DNA of 64,000 nt. It comes from Bursaphelenchus xylophilus. Taxonomy: Eukaryota > Nematoda > Chromadorea > Rhabditida > Aphelenchoididae. Below the pieces are notes generated by a model. The model ran no database searches. It saw only the letters and a list, made by a program, of their open reading frames with translations, and had not been told where the DNA came from. The DNA is taken from contig CAJFCV020000003.1 in assembly GCA_904066235.2 (NCBI GenBank), positions 8,928,001-8,992,000 on the forward strand, written 5' to 3'. The position numbers and the translations under genes are program-made. Below, in pieces: positions 25,381 through 35,223 of the stretch (position 1 is the stretch's first letter; each line of letters opens with the position of its first letter).

Positions 25381-28300
25381 ATGGATTCGGACGCGTTTAA
25401 GGTGCTGGAGAAGTATTGCAGGCGCCGCTACAGACATGGCTCGGCCCACTACTGCGCCGAGACTTCGACGGCGAATTTTGGGTCCGATTTTCATAAGATT
25501 TCCAGCGATTTCTTGGCGAATCCCTCGCCTTTCCAGAGCGCGCAGAACATCGTGGAGGTTATTGATAGTCTAAGGTAAATTTAGGACACTTCAAAAGAGT
25601 TACAGTAATTTTTGCAAATTTCAACAGCCTTTTCTTTTGAAAAATATTTCAAAATCCTTGAAAAAGTATTTCTTCAGTTTTAAAAATGAGATTTTTTGTA
25701 TTTTCAGTCAAAAATCGGACGAAAGATCCCGATGTTGCCGTGCATTTATTTGGTTCAAGAATTTTCACAGAAAATATGGCCTAAAATACATCTCAGTGAT
25801 TGTGTTAACGATAGCATTCGCTTTCCTCGGCGGACTCATGTTCTATCACCTTGAGGCACAAGCGGAGAATGACCGGATAGAAAACATGAACAAGGTGGGT
25901 AAATTTGTGACTATATGTAAAATACGCCTGGTTTAGAAAATTGGCCTTTTATTATATAGATGTAGATGGAAATCGCCGGAAATTCAAAATAAGACTTTTT
26001 GAATTTTTTTTTGCAATAGCAATCAAATACACCGTTAAAATGCCCTTCGGAAATCTGCCAGGTGTCTTTAAAATTTTGAAGTCTATTTTTTTATTTTCAT
26101 GCAATAAAAAACACACATAATTTTAGCCTTCCCGTCAAAAAAATATTATTTTTTTTCAAAATTTTGCAGGTTTTTAATGAAATTTTTGAATTTCCAGATA
26201 ATCCGGCAACGCCAAGAAAATTTGGTCTCGGAGATTAACAGCCTTGTCGAATCGCCCAGTTGCTTCAAGCAGAAAACTGATCCGTTCGAACCCCTCAACG
26301 CTCGCTGTAAGAAAAAATTACTGGCTCTGATCAAAGATTACTCTGAGAACATCATTTTTGAGAACTGCGGACCCGAGACTAAATGGGTCTGGGATTACTG
26401 GAACGCCGTCTTCTTTGCGCTTTCGTTGATGACTACGATTGGTGAGTAAAACAAAAATTTACTCAGTATTAGCTAACAGATAGAGACCATGATATATAAG
26501 GTAAATCTCAAAAAGATTGATTCCGTTTTTAGGCTACGGTAACATGAGTTGCAAGACATACGAAGGTCGGATTGCCACTATACTTTATTCGCTGTTTGGG
26601 ATCCCCATTATGTTGATTATGCTGAATTCAATTGGGCATTTCTTCTTCAACAACTTGCAGGCGCTGTGGGAAAATGTGAGACGGTAAGATACGAAGATAT
26701 CCACTAAATATAAAAATTGTTTCAGATGCATAAAACGGAAGACCCGCCGGTTCCGCCGATGGGTCCGTCGGAAGAGCGTGGATGGAGAGAATCCGGAAGA
26801 AAAGGTGTTCAATGTAATTAGTGTTTCCTTTTGTGGCTGGTATATGCTTTATCTAACAACCCATGCCAGTAACTGAACAATCGCTTCGAATTAAATTTTC
26901 TCCTCTTTCTCATCCCCTATGCGCTCTAGTTCCATAGAAAGAAGTTTAACTGTATTAGTCTAATTCTTCTAGGTCAATGAAGACAGCGACATGGACAGTG
27001 AGCAAGACATCTTCCAAACATACCCATTATATCTGGCTCTAGCTATAGTTTTCATTTACATCATGCTTTGCTCTTTCGTGTTGAGGATTTGGGAAGAATG
27101 GGATTGGTTTACGGCATTCTACTTTCTGTCTATTTCCTTGACTACTATTGGTAAGTTGGAAGTGATGATTTTTGACGTAATTGACTGTTTTAGGGCTGGG
27201 AGACGAAATGCCAGAGCATCCACACTATGCGTCATGTAAGTATGAAAAATCATAGTATACCGTAAAGCTCATTTTAATATAAATTTATAAAATATTGAGA
27301 TGTTGAGGTGAGGAACGGCACACGTCAAAATAAAAGTGAAAAAACAAGGAACCCCGGATCATTGATTTTTGACGAAATGTCGCTGAATTATCGAGTCACA
27401 AAAGAAAACTTTCCCAGAGAATTTCGAGAAAAATGTTTTTTCGAAGAGGAAAACAATTTTTCAAGCTCGATAATTCTGTGGCACTTCGCAAAAAATCAAT
27501 GATCCGAGATTCCTTGTTTTTTCAATTTTCTGAAAGAATTGTTTTGACGTGCGGCACCTTTCTTTAGGGCCTCTAGTCGATGATTTTCTCGTTCTCTCCC
27601 ATTTCCAATAGCCTAAGCTAACGAGGGAATGGTCTGAACTTCCCCCGGCGTTTGGGAAAGTGACTAGTACAGGTAGATAAAGCAGGTCAACTTTGCTAAA
27701 AAGAGCCACTTTCCAGCTGCGAAATAAGCCTAGCCGACGAGAAAAACCGACCGAAAGTTCCGAAAAAATTTCCTCTTTCTCCTCCCTCGGAAAAGAAGAG
27801 CGGTGTCCAGTGGTTCGGTTAGCCGAGTGGATAAAGCATCCGCTCGATATTCTTTTGGGGGTTGGTTCGATTCCGGGGTCTCACAAAGGGCCGTGATAAG
27901 GCTTTGATGAGCAAGATCAAGCTCCACAACGTTTAGAAACAACTAGAAAAGCGGAAGTCGAGCTCTAATTGCGCCATTATCGATCGAATTTTTGTGACAC
28001 TTCGCTCCAAAAAGGTGGTCTTAAAGATACGATCTTTTCACCCGATCATCCAAAATTGAGCGACTTGATAAATGGTGAATTGGAAAGAGTAGACAGTTAT
28101 CTCTCTGTTAGAGGTTCAGAAATTTGTATGTGTTATTCAGTCTTTGAGATATTCGACTTCAAACTTCCCAAAATTGAGAACTTTGCAATCGCCTAGCGGG
28201 CGACGTTTAGTCACGAATCCTACAAAAATGGGTGATCAGCACTACAACATCATTCTCAATCATCATGCAAAGTTTCAGAACGTTTTCTGGCTCGAAACTC

Positions 28301-31300
28301 GACTTATTGAGCCATCTTTCCTGCTATTATAATGATTGAAATCGTTGCCCGGGCTTTTCGCAAAATGACAAAATCCGTGGCATTCCGCAACTAGAGATAT
28401 TTTAATTATCAAACTCATCAAACATGGTGTTTTTGAAAGACAAACCAGACCTACTATAACAAGAAAAATTCACTGATAGGGTCTATAGCTTTTTTCTGTC
28501 AAGATTTTGTTCAATACTGGGCTAAATTACAATTTTTGTAATTTCTCGAAGAAGCCAAAAAACATTATTTAACAGTACGCCAAACATTTGTTTTCGTGGC
28601 GTGACGCGACCAGAATTCCGTGAAAAAACGTTGTGCTCTAACAAACCAAAAAAAAAATATTTTGCCATTTTTATACGTTTTATACTGGCATTATACCAAA
28701 ACAATATTCGTCAACAAATGAATTTTTTGGGTGTTTACGAACCTTCAAAGCGATGGAGTTAGATCGGAGGTTCTCCGATCTAGTAAACGAACGACTGCGG
28801 ACTCCGCGCCAACTCAGGATGATGACTCACTCAGTCATATGATCTCTCTCCGCCCACATGTTTACGCCTAGGGCGACCTTTGGCCTATGACGCACGTCCG
28901 TTGTAAAGTCACAAGAATGTTCTAGTCCCTTAGGACAAGACTTAGCTTCTGTCCTGGACATCTCAGCTTTTGTCCAGGACATCTTGGCCCTTGTCAACGA
29001 CGTCCGCAGCTCCATCTTCGACACCTCATCAAATGGTACCATCATCAGCATTCCAGAACGTCCAAGTCCCGCCCAGCCAGTGCCCTATATAAGCCCAGCC
29101 AGTCGATCAATCCAGGACGTCCCCATCGGCTTCGATCGATCGGTATAAATCTCGAGATATTATTGTCATAGTATACTATTGTTGTGTTGTGTTATTCGAG
29201 CTCATAAAGGTACAGAATATTCTACGTGGGTATTGTATTAGACGGTAAGCTATCTGTGCGCTACGTTGCGGCTTCAGTATTCTGAAGCAAAGATCCACCG
29301 AAAGTCTAGTCAAGCAGCCCACAGGGTAGGGCAAAGGTAGGGCATCGCGCTGCCCTCTTATTCATCTAACTATGGAACGTCGAAGTTATACTCGTTTGGG
29401 GATAGACTTGTCTTTGAAAAAGGCAAAATAATTTTTTTGGGTTGTCAGAATTTTATCTTGCTCATCGAAGCCTTGTCACGGTCCTTCGCGAGACCCCGGA
29501 ATCGAACCAACCCCCAAAAGAAAATCGAGCGGATGCTTTATCCACTCGGCTAACCAAACCACTGGACACCGTTCTTCTTTTCCGAGGGAAGAGAAAGAGG
29601 AAATTTTTGTGGAACTTTCGGTCGATTTTTCTCGTCGGCTAGGCTTATTTCGCAGCTGGAAAATGGTTCTTTTTACCAAAGTTGACCTGCTCTATCCACC
29701 TGTACTAGTCATTTTCCCGAACGCTGGGGGAAGTTCAGACCATTCCCTCGTAAGTACATATCTACAATACAGTTCAGTGACGGACCTGATCCAGTGGCAA
29801 AAAACGTACTATTTTGCATCCGGGAAGTACCAAAAAAAACCTAGCAAAATGCCTCCCTCTCCAAGTAAAACAACTTCTTTTTGAAGGGCGCTCCCTTTCC
29901 TTCACAAAATGAGCGGGCGCGCTTTTGAAATCGAAGTTTTTTTCACTTGAAGAGGGAGGTATTTTTTGATACTTCCCGGATGCAAAATGGTACTTTTTTT
30001 ACCACTGAATCAGGCACTCGACTGTATGTACGGCCCAAAAAATCTTTCGGGATTGCTGCGGAATAAGTTGAGAGATTACGCTGAAAATTTTGACCAAAAT
30101 TTAATCGCAACCATATGAGTAGATTACTGATCTTTAATTCCAAGGTTTGCCCGTTTAATCTGAGCAAAACTCATAGCCTGCTCGAAGTTATAAACCCAAT
30201 ATCAAAAGTTCGAAGAGCTTATGACTAATTTCTGTTATCAAACTTTCTGAATCCCTCTATTATTCACACTTCTCCAGGTTTCTTTATCTTCTTCATCATC
30301 GGCTTATCACTCGTTTCGATGTGCATTACAATGCTCCAAATGCGAGTTGAGAACCGTTACATGCAAGCGTTGCAATTGATCGACGAACAACGACAAACAT
30401 TGTTTTCAAATATTAGACAGAAGGTTGATGAGGTAACACACAATGGGAATGCAACTTCAGAGCCGGTGGTAGAACTTGCTGATGAGCAGAGTAATAGCAA
30501 CAATGCAGGCTCTAAGGACGATGCAAATATGTTGGGAGTGAGGTGGAGGGGAGCTGGAAGATTCTCGAGCAGTAAGTTTAAACATGAAAACATGAAAGAA
30601 AAGGAGGGTAAAATACGTCTAACATAAATAAATAAAATTTTTACCAGTGCTCGAGTTTAAAGATTTTCATGAAACTTGACTAAAAAGGAAAAGAATGAAT
30701 TAATTTTTTGTAGAAAAGCTGATCAATATCTTTGCTAAAAAATAAAGCCAATATTATGTTTTATGGACAAATTCGCAAAAAAATATCGAATTTTCACCTG
30801 GAAAACTTGCAAATGCCTTTGAAAAAAACCAGCCTAAAATTACGTCAAGTTTCATCAAAATCTCGGCTTCGCACTTCGAGCTTCTCGTGCACATACATTT
30901 ATGGAAAGTATGAAAATTTACTTATTCTTTGTTTCATCAAAGCCTAAGCTTCCTGTTTCAAACAGTTTACTTTAAGTTTATATCATTATGTGTAGTTTAA
31001 ATCCCCATTTCAGAAGAGAATCCCTTCTCCGACCCGTTCTTTTCCTCTCCCATCCTGCAGACGCTCCTCCGTTACTCGCATAGCAGTGATCCTCGAACTC
31101 GACTGTAAGTGACCCCCAATCCAAACAGATGACATCGCCCTATGACATTTCCTCTTCTTCCAAAAAAGGTTTCCTTTTCAGGTCAGCCGCCTCGGTTCAA
31201 AGCATCGCGCCGCCGCAACGCGCCAAGCCCTCAGGCGCTCCATTGGCTGAGGTTCGCGAGGGCATGACGATTAGGCTAATTAATTAAATCTTTTTTTCCA

Positions 31301-31340
31301 GAGCGAAAACATTGACGATGTGCTCAGAGAGCGGTTGTGA
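25381..31340 (+). CDS. TWK-type two-pore-domain potassium channel (first copy)
   Basis: A plasma-membrane leak K+ channel subunit that works as a dimer. Exons: 25381-25574, 25708-25894, 26198-26441, 26533-26683, 26726-26804, 26973-27150, 27194-27235, 30278-30571, 31014-31104, 31182-31251 and 31302-31340; 522 residues in frame. TM1 is at about residues 90-112. The first pore filter is TTIGYGN (206-212) and the second TTIGLGD (342-348). The pore-2 filter is completed by a 42-nt exon. TM4 follows from exon 8. The N-terminus is long (about 90 residues) and the cytoplasmic tail ends in ENIDDVLRERL. Exon 5 could instead end at 26813, adding three residues. Intron 7 (3.0 kb) holds three inverted-repeat elements. 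Which of the many nematode twk genes it matches is unclear. Confidence 0.9.
27311..27560. mobile_element. Imperfect inverted-repeat element in a K2P intron
   Basis: The left half (27311-27400) and right half (about 27465-27560) are diverged reverse complements. They share GGCACACGTCAAAA-type ends and the internal ATCAATGATCC and CTCGATAATTC blocks. No coding capacity and no clear target duplication. It lies just upstream of the larger element starting at 27621. Confidence 0.6.
27810..27885 (+). other. tRNA-like segment (Pol III A and B boxes), degenerate
   Basis: An A box, TAGCCGAGTGG, at about 27820-27830 is followed by ATAAAGC as in Arg-type tRNAs. A perfect B box, GGTTCGATTCC, lies at 27864-27874. 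The T stem has mismatches and the anticodon stem is poor, so this is a tRNA-derived relic or promoter rather than a working tRNA. Confidence 0.6.
28731..29400 (+). other. Promoter-like, moderately GC-rich insert inside the 2.1-kb element
   Basis: This differs in composition from the surrounding intron. It starts near TGTTTACGAACC and carries a short perfect hairpin AGATCGGAG/CTCCGATCT near 28759-28781. A TATATAAG box lies at 29086-29093. It resembles a solo LTR or a promoter fragment, but I could not find matching TG/CA ends or a target duplication. Confidence 0.25.
29488..29563 (-). other. tRNA-like segment in the right arm, facing inward
   Basis: Mirror copy of the segment at 27810. On the minus strand it shows the A box TTAGCCGAGTGGA (29541-29553) and the B box GGTTCGATTCC (29498-29508). 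The anticodon stem is degenerate. It is oriented toward the copy in the left arm. Confidence 0.6.
29770..30024. mobile_element. Palindromic MITE, copy 3
   Basis: Same family as the copies at 18537 and 19690. It has clean TA duplications on both sides (29768-29769 and 30025-30026) and ends starting CAGT. It is inserted 18 bases beyond the end of the 2.1-kb element. Confidence 0.87.
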
Positions 31341-32665
31341 CAATTAGCGCATCCACGCGACGAGTCTATGCCCTGAGGGCATCATCTGGGTGGTGCAACG
31401 TAACAGTCACAAGGGCATCTGGGCGCGACGATCAGTCGCTCACCAGTTTGTTCGTATTTTTTATTCACTTTGAAAGTGAGAATTTTGGGTACAAATTTCA
31501 ATCCTTTACAGCATATCTGAATGTGTTTCATTTTGGCTTTACTTCTTTTGGCTTGACGACATATCATAATAAATGTTATTTCAGTTTTTTTGAGGCTACA
31601 TGGATGCCGGAATTCTCAAAGAATTTTTGAGGAAGGATAGTGTGTAAATGAGTTTTTAACTATGTAAAAAAAAGGCCTTTTACTAAAAAATGGCCTAGGA
31701 AAACTTTGCAATTTTGTTTTTGCCACAACTCCAGTAAACCGTCTGTTTCAAGTCATATATCTTGTTGGACCTTGAGCCTCTCTTTTTTAGCCATACAGGT
31801 CTTAGGGCTTTTGGCCCTAAAGGGTGCCAGAAAATTCAATATTTTTTTGAAATCAAAAAATACAGCCTCATATGTGAGCAATCTTCAAATTTCAATGTGT
31901 GAAACATGGGACACAAGGACTATTTTTATATGTCATCTACAACAAGCTACATATTTGTTGATTTTGTCCAAGCCATAACCTCATTATGCCCATGCTCAAA
32001 TTTACCATTCTTCCAGAGCTTTCTAGTCCCATAAATTAAACGAAGAAGCTCCGCGTTAATTAACGTCCCTCTAAAACAATCTTCTGCCGCTTCCTTTCAT
32101 CCCTCAAATCATTTTTCCCCTTTCCGTCGCGCAACACCCTGATCGGATTCGGCGGATGATAGCGCCCACTAAATAAACCACAAGAAGATTCTTGTTAGCC
32201 CTCAAGGGTTTCATCCTTCCTCTGTTCCTTCATTGCATAAAACGTCGATTCCGTCGCCACCCTATTTGTGGATGAATCTCCACGAAAAGAAAGGGTTTTG
32301 ATCGCAGAAAAGGGAAGACGGAAAGATGAATGCCCATGGCGTCTCGCTGCCTCTGCTCCATCGGAAATTCGCTACAAAGTTTCGGGCTCCCCGCCGAGTT
32401 TCCATCGCGCATTTATCTTCCCCAAAACCCACAACAAAAGAAGTTGTTCCATGAAAGCGCTTATTGATCTCCCCGACTGATTGACTAACCGAAACGGGAC
32501 TTGATTTTTTTGTCGGACAGCCTCAAGCGAGACTTAAATTTATTTTTGATCCCTTGTAACCAAGACGTAATTTCGAAACTTTTTTTTTTGTTAATTCCAT
32601 TACTTTGATAGTTAATTTATTTTAAGATTTCACCCCAAAGCGGAGTCGGAAGTCCAGCTTGGACG
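31341..32665. other. 3' UTR and intergenic region, no supported gene
   Basis: Between two genes on the plus strand. Short open frames on both strands (for example 31706-31978 and 32268-32480) show no recognisable domain and no splice context that would join them to a neighbour. The stretch just before 32666 probably holds the promoter and 5' UTR of the next gene. Confidence 0.45.
31568..31573 (+). terminator. AATAAA polyadenylation signal of the first K2P gene
   Basis: Canonical hexamer 228 bases past the stop codon at 31338-31340, at a plausible distance. Confidence 0.45.
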
Positions 32666-34934
32666 ATGGACTTGTTCTCAAGGCCCAGTCATCAAATGAC
32701 CGGAGTCAAAGTCCCCGCAAATCAACGGGAAAACCGAGAGCTGAAAGCGGGATTTGATGAGGATGACAACGAAGACATCGCTTATCTCAATTTTAGGTTA
32801 TTATGGTAAGTTGTTTTCACTTATATTTACATGTATCGCAAGTCAACGAGTTAAATTTTCGATCAAGAAGGGTCTTTCCGGCGGGGAATTAAGATTTGCG
32901 GTGAACTTTCTGTTTTAGTTCTGAGCTAGCGGCAAATCATTCCATAAAAGCTTTATAAAATAAATCATTTTTCTGCGGCGGAGATATTCAACGGTATTTT
33001 TTGCGAGAGAGGATAAAAAATTAGGAGAATCGGCAAGACAAAAAAAAAATTTTTAGGCTGTAATCTGTTCGCTATTGCATGAAAACTAGGGTTCCCTACT
33101 TGAGCCTTTATTTTCAATAATTTTTTGGGGTTAAAGGATTGATAAATATCTCCACTGCCTCAGTAAAACGCGCTCTTAAACTTTAATTAACTTATCGATC
33201 ACCTGCATTTATCGGATGTACAAATTTTAAAAAAAATCTGAGCCTATCTGAAAAAAATTATATCCTAATTTGTCATCATTGCTCAAGCTTGCTCTGCTTT
33301 CTTCACAGCCCATCATATGTCTCAAAAATTCCCTTTTTAGGCCTCTAGCCGCTACCACAGTAATGTCGATATTCTTCTTGATACTCACAGTGCTCACCAT
33401 GAATGTATCTCCACATACAAGTTTTGAGAATTTCGCGTTAAATCAACTGTTCTACACGTACGGAAAGAACTATGGGTTTTGTAATGTAAGCCAATTTCTT
33501 GATGACTATTATGAGTTTAGAACACCAATCCCTACGAGGAAGGAATGTATCCGTCGATATTACGTCACGTTGAGATGAAGGTTATATGCAACGTCTTCTT
33601 CCGCGTGGCTGTTTGTGTCCCGCTGGCGTTCCGATTATTCATTGTGATGTTGATGAGGTAACGTTGGGTTTCGCGGGCAAAATATACGAGTTTGATTTAT
33701 AGGAATGATGGAAATACAGATCCAGAAATAACTGGAAATATCTTCAAGAAAACTGTAAATGAAGTTGCTCAAATTCTCGGGCTTATTGGGCCAACTGCAT
33801 TGTCGCTTTTTTCAATCATTACGATTCGATTTGATTTTCCAGGTAAGATAATGGCTTCAAAAAAGAGATCAAAAAACTGTTTTTTTGTTTATAAGACTGT
33901 TGCTGGGGATGAAGCTTTCTTTATTAGGGACTGTAGCTAAAATTTGACCGATCTTCAAGATCCTTAAAGTGAGCGTTTTGACAAACATTTTTTTGAGGAA
34001 AAAAACTTTGTAGAAAAAAATATATTCAGTGAAAATAGAACTGTAATATGCTTAACTTTACATTGAAATTGTTTTTCTAATGCTTCACGCTTCCCGATCC
34101 CCAGCTGGGCCCCAGTAGAAAACTTGGCCAAGAAGGTCTTGACTGGTAAAATTTTCAATCCCATTAAAAAACGTCCTCATAGGGAAGTCTTTCACGCGGG
34201 ATTGAGCATTCGATGAAGCCTACAGTGGGGGACCTGATCCAGTGGCAAAAACGTACCATCTTGCACCCGGGAAGTATCAAAAATGTGGCAAAATGCTTCC
34301 CTCTCCAAGTGAAAAACCTCCGATTTCAAAAACGCACCCGCTCTTTTTGCGTGGCCCTTCAAAAAGAAGTTTTTTCACTTGGAGAGGGAAGCATTTTGCC
34401 ACATTTTTGATGCTTCCCGGTTGCAAAATGGTTCGTTTCTTGCCACTAGATCAGGACGTGGCAAAATTTTGAGAAAATCTAAACCCCCTCGTTTCAGAGA
34501 TCTACAGGATATCCTTCTCCACCTTCATCGTAACAACCACCGTCTACATGGTGCTGCGATTCGCTTTAGCCTTCGGAAAACAGAATCAGCAATGTCTGGA
34601 CAGCATTTCCTTCTACCTGAAAGGAATTTGCATGCTGATCTTCATCTGGACCGGCAGCAAATTCCTCGATCTTCACATGAAATTCATCTCGGACACGGGA
34701 TGTCATGCCTACGTCAGTCCGCGGGACGCGTTGAACGAGTACTTTTGTTGGGGCGCCTACTTCATCTTCCACATGACCAACCTGATCGATGTGAGAGATT
34801 TGAGGTTTATTTGTTATCCCCGAACTTGTGCCGGAGAATGCGAGCCCTTGAGGCCGGAGAACTTCCGCAAAGGCGCCAAGTATGAGCATTGTCGGGCCTA
34901 TGAGCTGAGGCAAAGGCAGTTGTTGGGACGATAG
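32666..34934 (+). CDS. Frag1/DRAM/Sfk1-family (PGAP2-like) multi-pass membrane protein
   Basis: Members of this family (PGAP2/FRAG1 and relatives) act in GPI-anchor lipid remodelling or related membrane tasks. Exons: 32666-32805, 33341-33485, 33521-33657, 33703-33842 and 34498-34934, giving 332 residues in frame. Predicted features are an acidic N-terminus of about 45 residues, a first membrane helix (VMSIFFLILTVLTM) and a lumenal loop with EEGMYPSILRHVE. Further helices follow, with a FHMTNLIDVRDL segment resembling the FHMT/FHFTAYYD motif of PGAP2. The family call rests on this layout and motif, so it is moderate. Intron 2 is only 35 nt, and skipping it would shift the frame. Intron 4 contains a MITE. 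Confidence 0.68.
34223..34457. mobile_element. Palindromic MITE, copy 4 (right end eroded)
   Basis: Left end CAGTGGGGGACCTGATCC preceded by TA. The right end stops at the GATCAGG block and lacks the final CACTG, so that terminus is lost or diverged. Same family as the copies at 18537, 19690 and 29770. It lies in intron 4 of the PGAP2-like gene, only about 40 bases before the last exon. Confidence 0.8.
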
Positions 34935-35223
34935 GAAGGCCATAGTTTTCCAAGTTTTTTCCGGGTGTATTTATTGTCATGTACAGTGCGTATAATATAA
35001 AGAGTTTTATTTTGTTGTTTTATTGCTTTTTTCTCAACAAAAAAGTCAAAATCAGATAGTTCCTGTTATTGGGAAAAAAATAATTTTTCATCGTATAAAA
35101 TGTCACCTCAAAATTTTTTAGGTAAAAAACAGTTTGGAATAGACAGTACAAGTTATTTTAGGAAAATAAATATTAAAATATATATGGAAATGTCCTTGTA
35201 AAAGCTCGTAAACCGAGTTAGAT
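34935..35223. other. Convergent 3' region of PGAP2-like and glod-4 genes
   Basis: Only 289 bases separate the two stop codons. Plus-strand TATAATATAAAG near 34990 may end the PGAP2-like transcript. Two minus-strand AATAAA hexamers (35006-35011 and 35019-35024) may end glod-4, in which case the transcripts come close to overlapping or do overlap. Confidence 0.45.

Larger units (their letters stand above)
27621..29751. mobile_element. 2.1-kb element with ~300-bp terminal inverted repeats
   Basis: The arms 27621-27919 and 29453-29751 are close reverse complements starting ACGAGGGAATGGTCTGAACTT-like. A short peptide-like open frame appears in each arm only because the arms are copies; I do not call it a gene. 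Each arm contains a tRNA-like segment with A and B boxes. The 1.5-kb interior has no transposase that I can recognise. I could not find a clear target-site duplication. It sits in intron 7 of the first K2P gene. Confidence 0.75.

Noticed and set aside
27810..27885. Functional tRNA-Arg gene
   Set aside because: A and B boxes are good, but the T stem has mismatches and no proper anticodon stem can be drawn.
27693..29679. Two similar ~67-residue open frames on opposite strands
   Set aside because: They are the same sequence in the two terminal inverted repeats and overlap the tRNA-like segments; not an independent gene pair.
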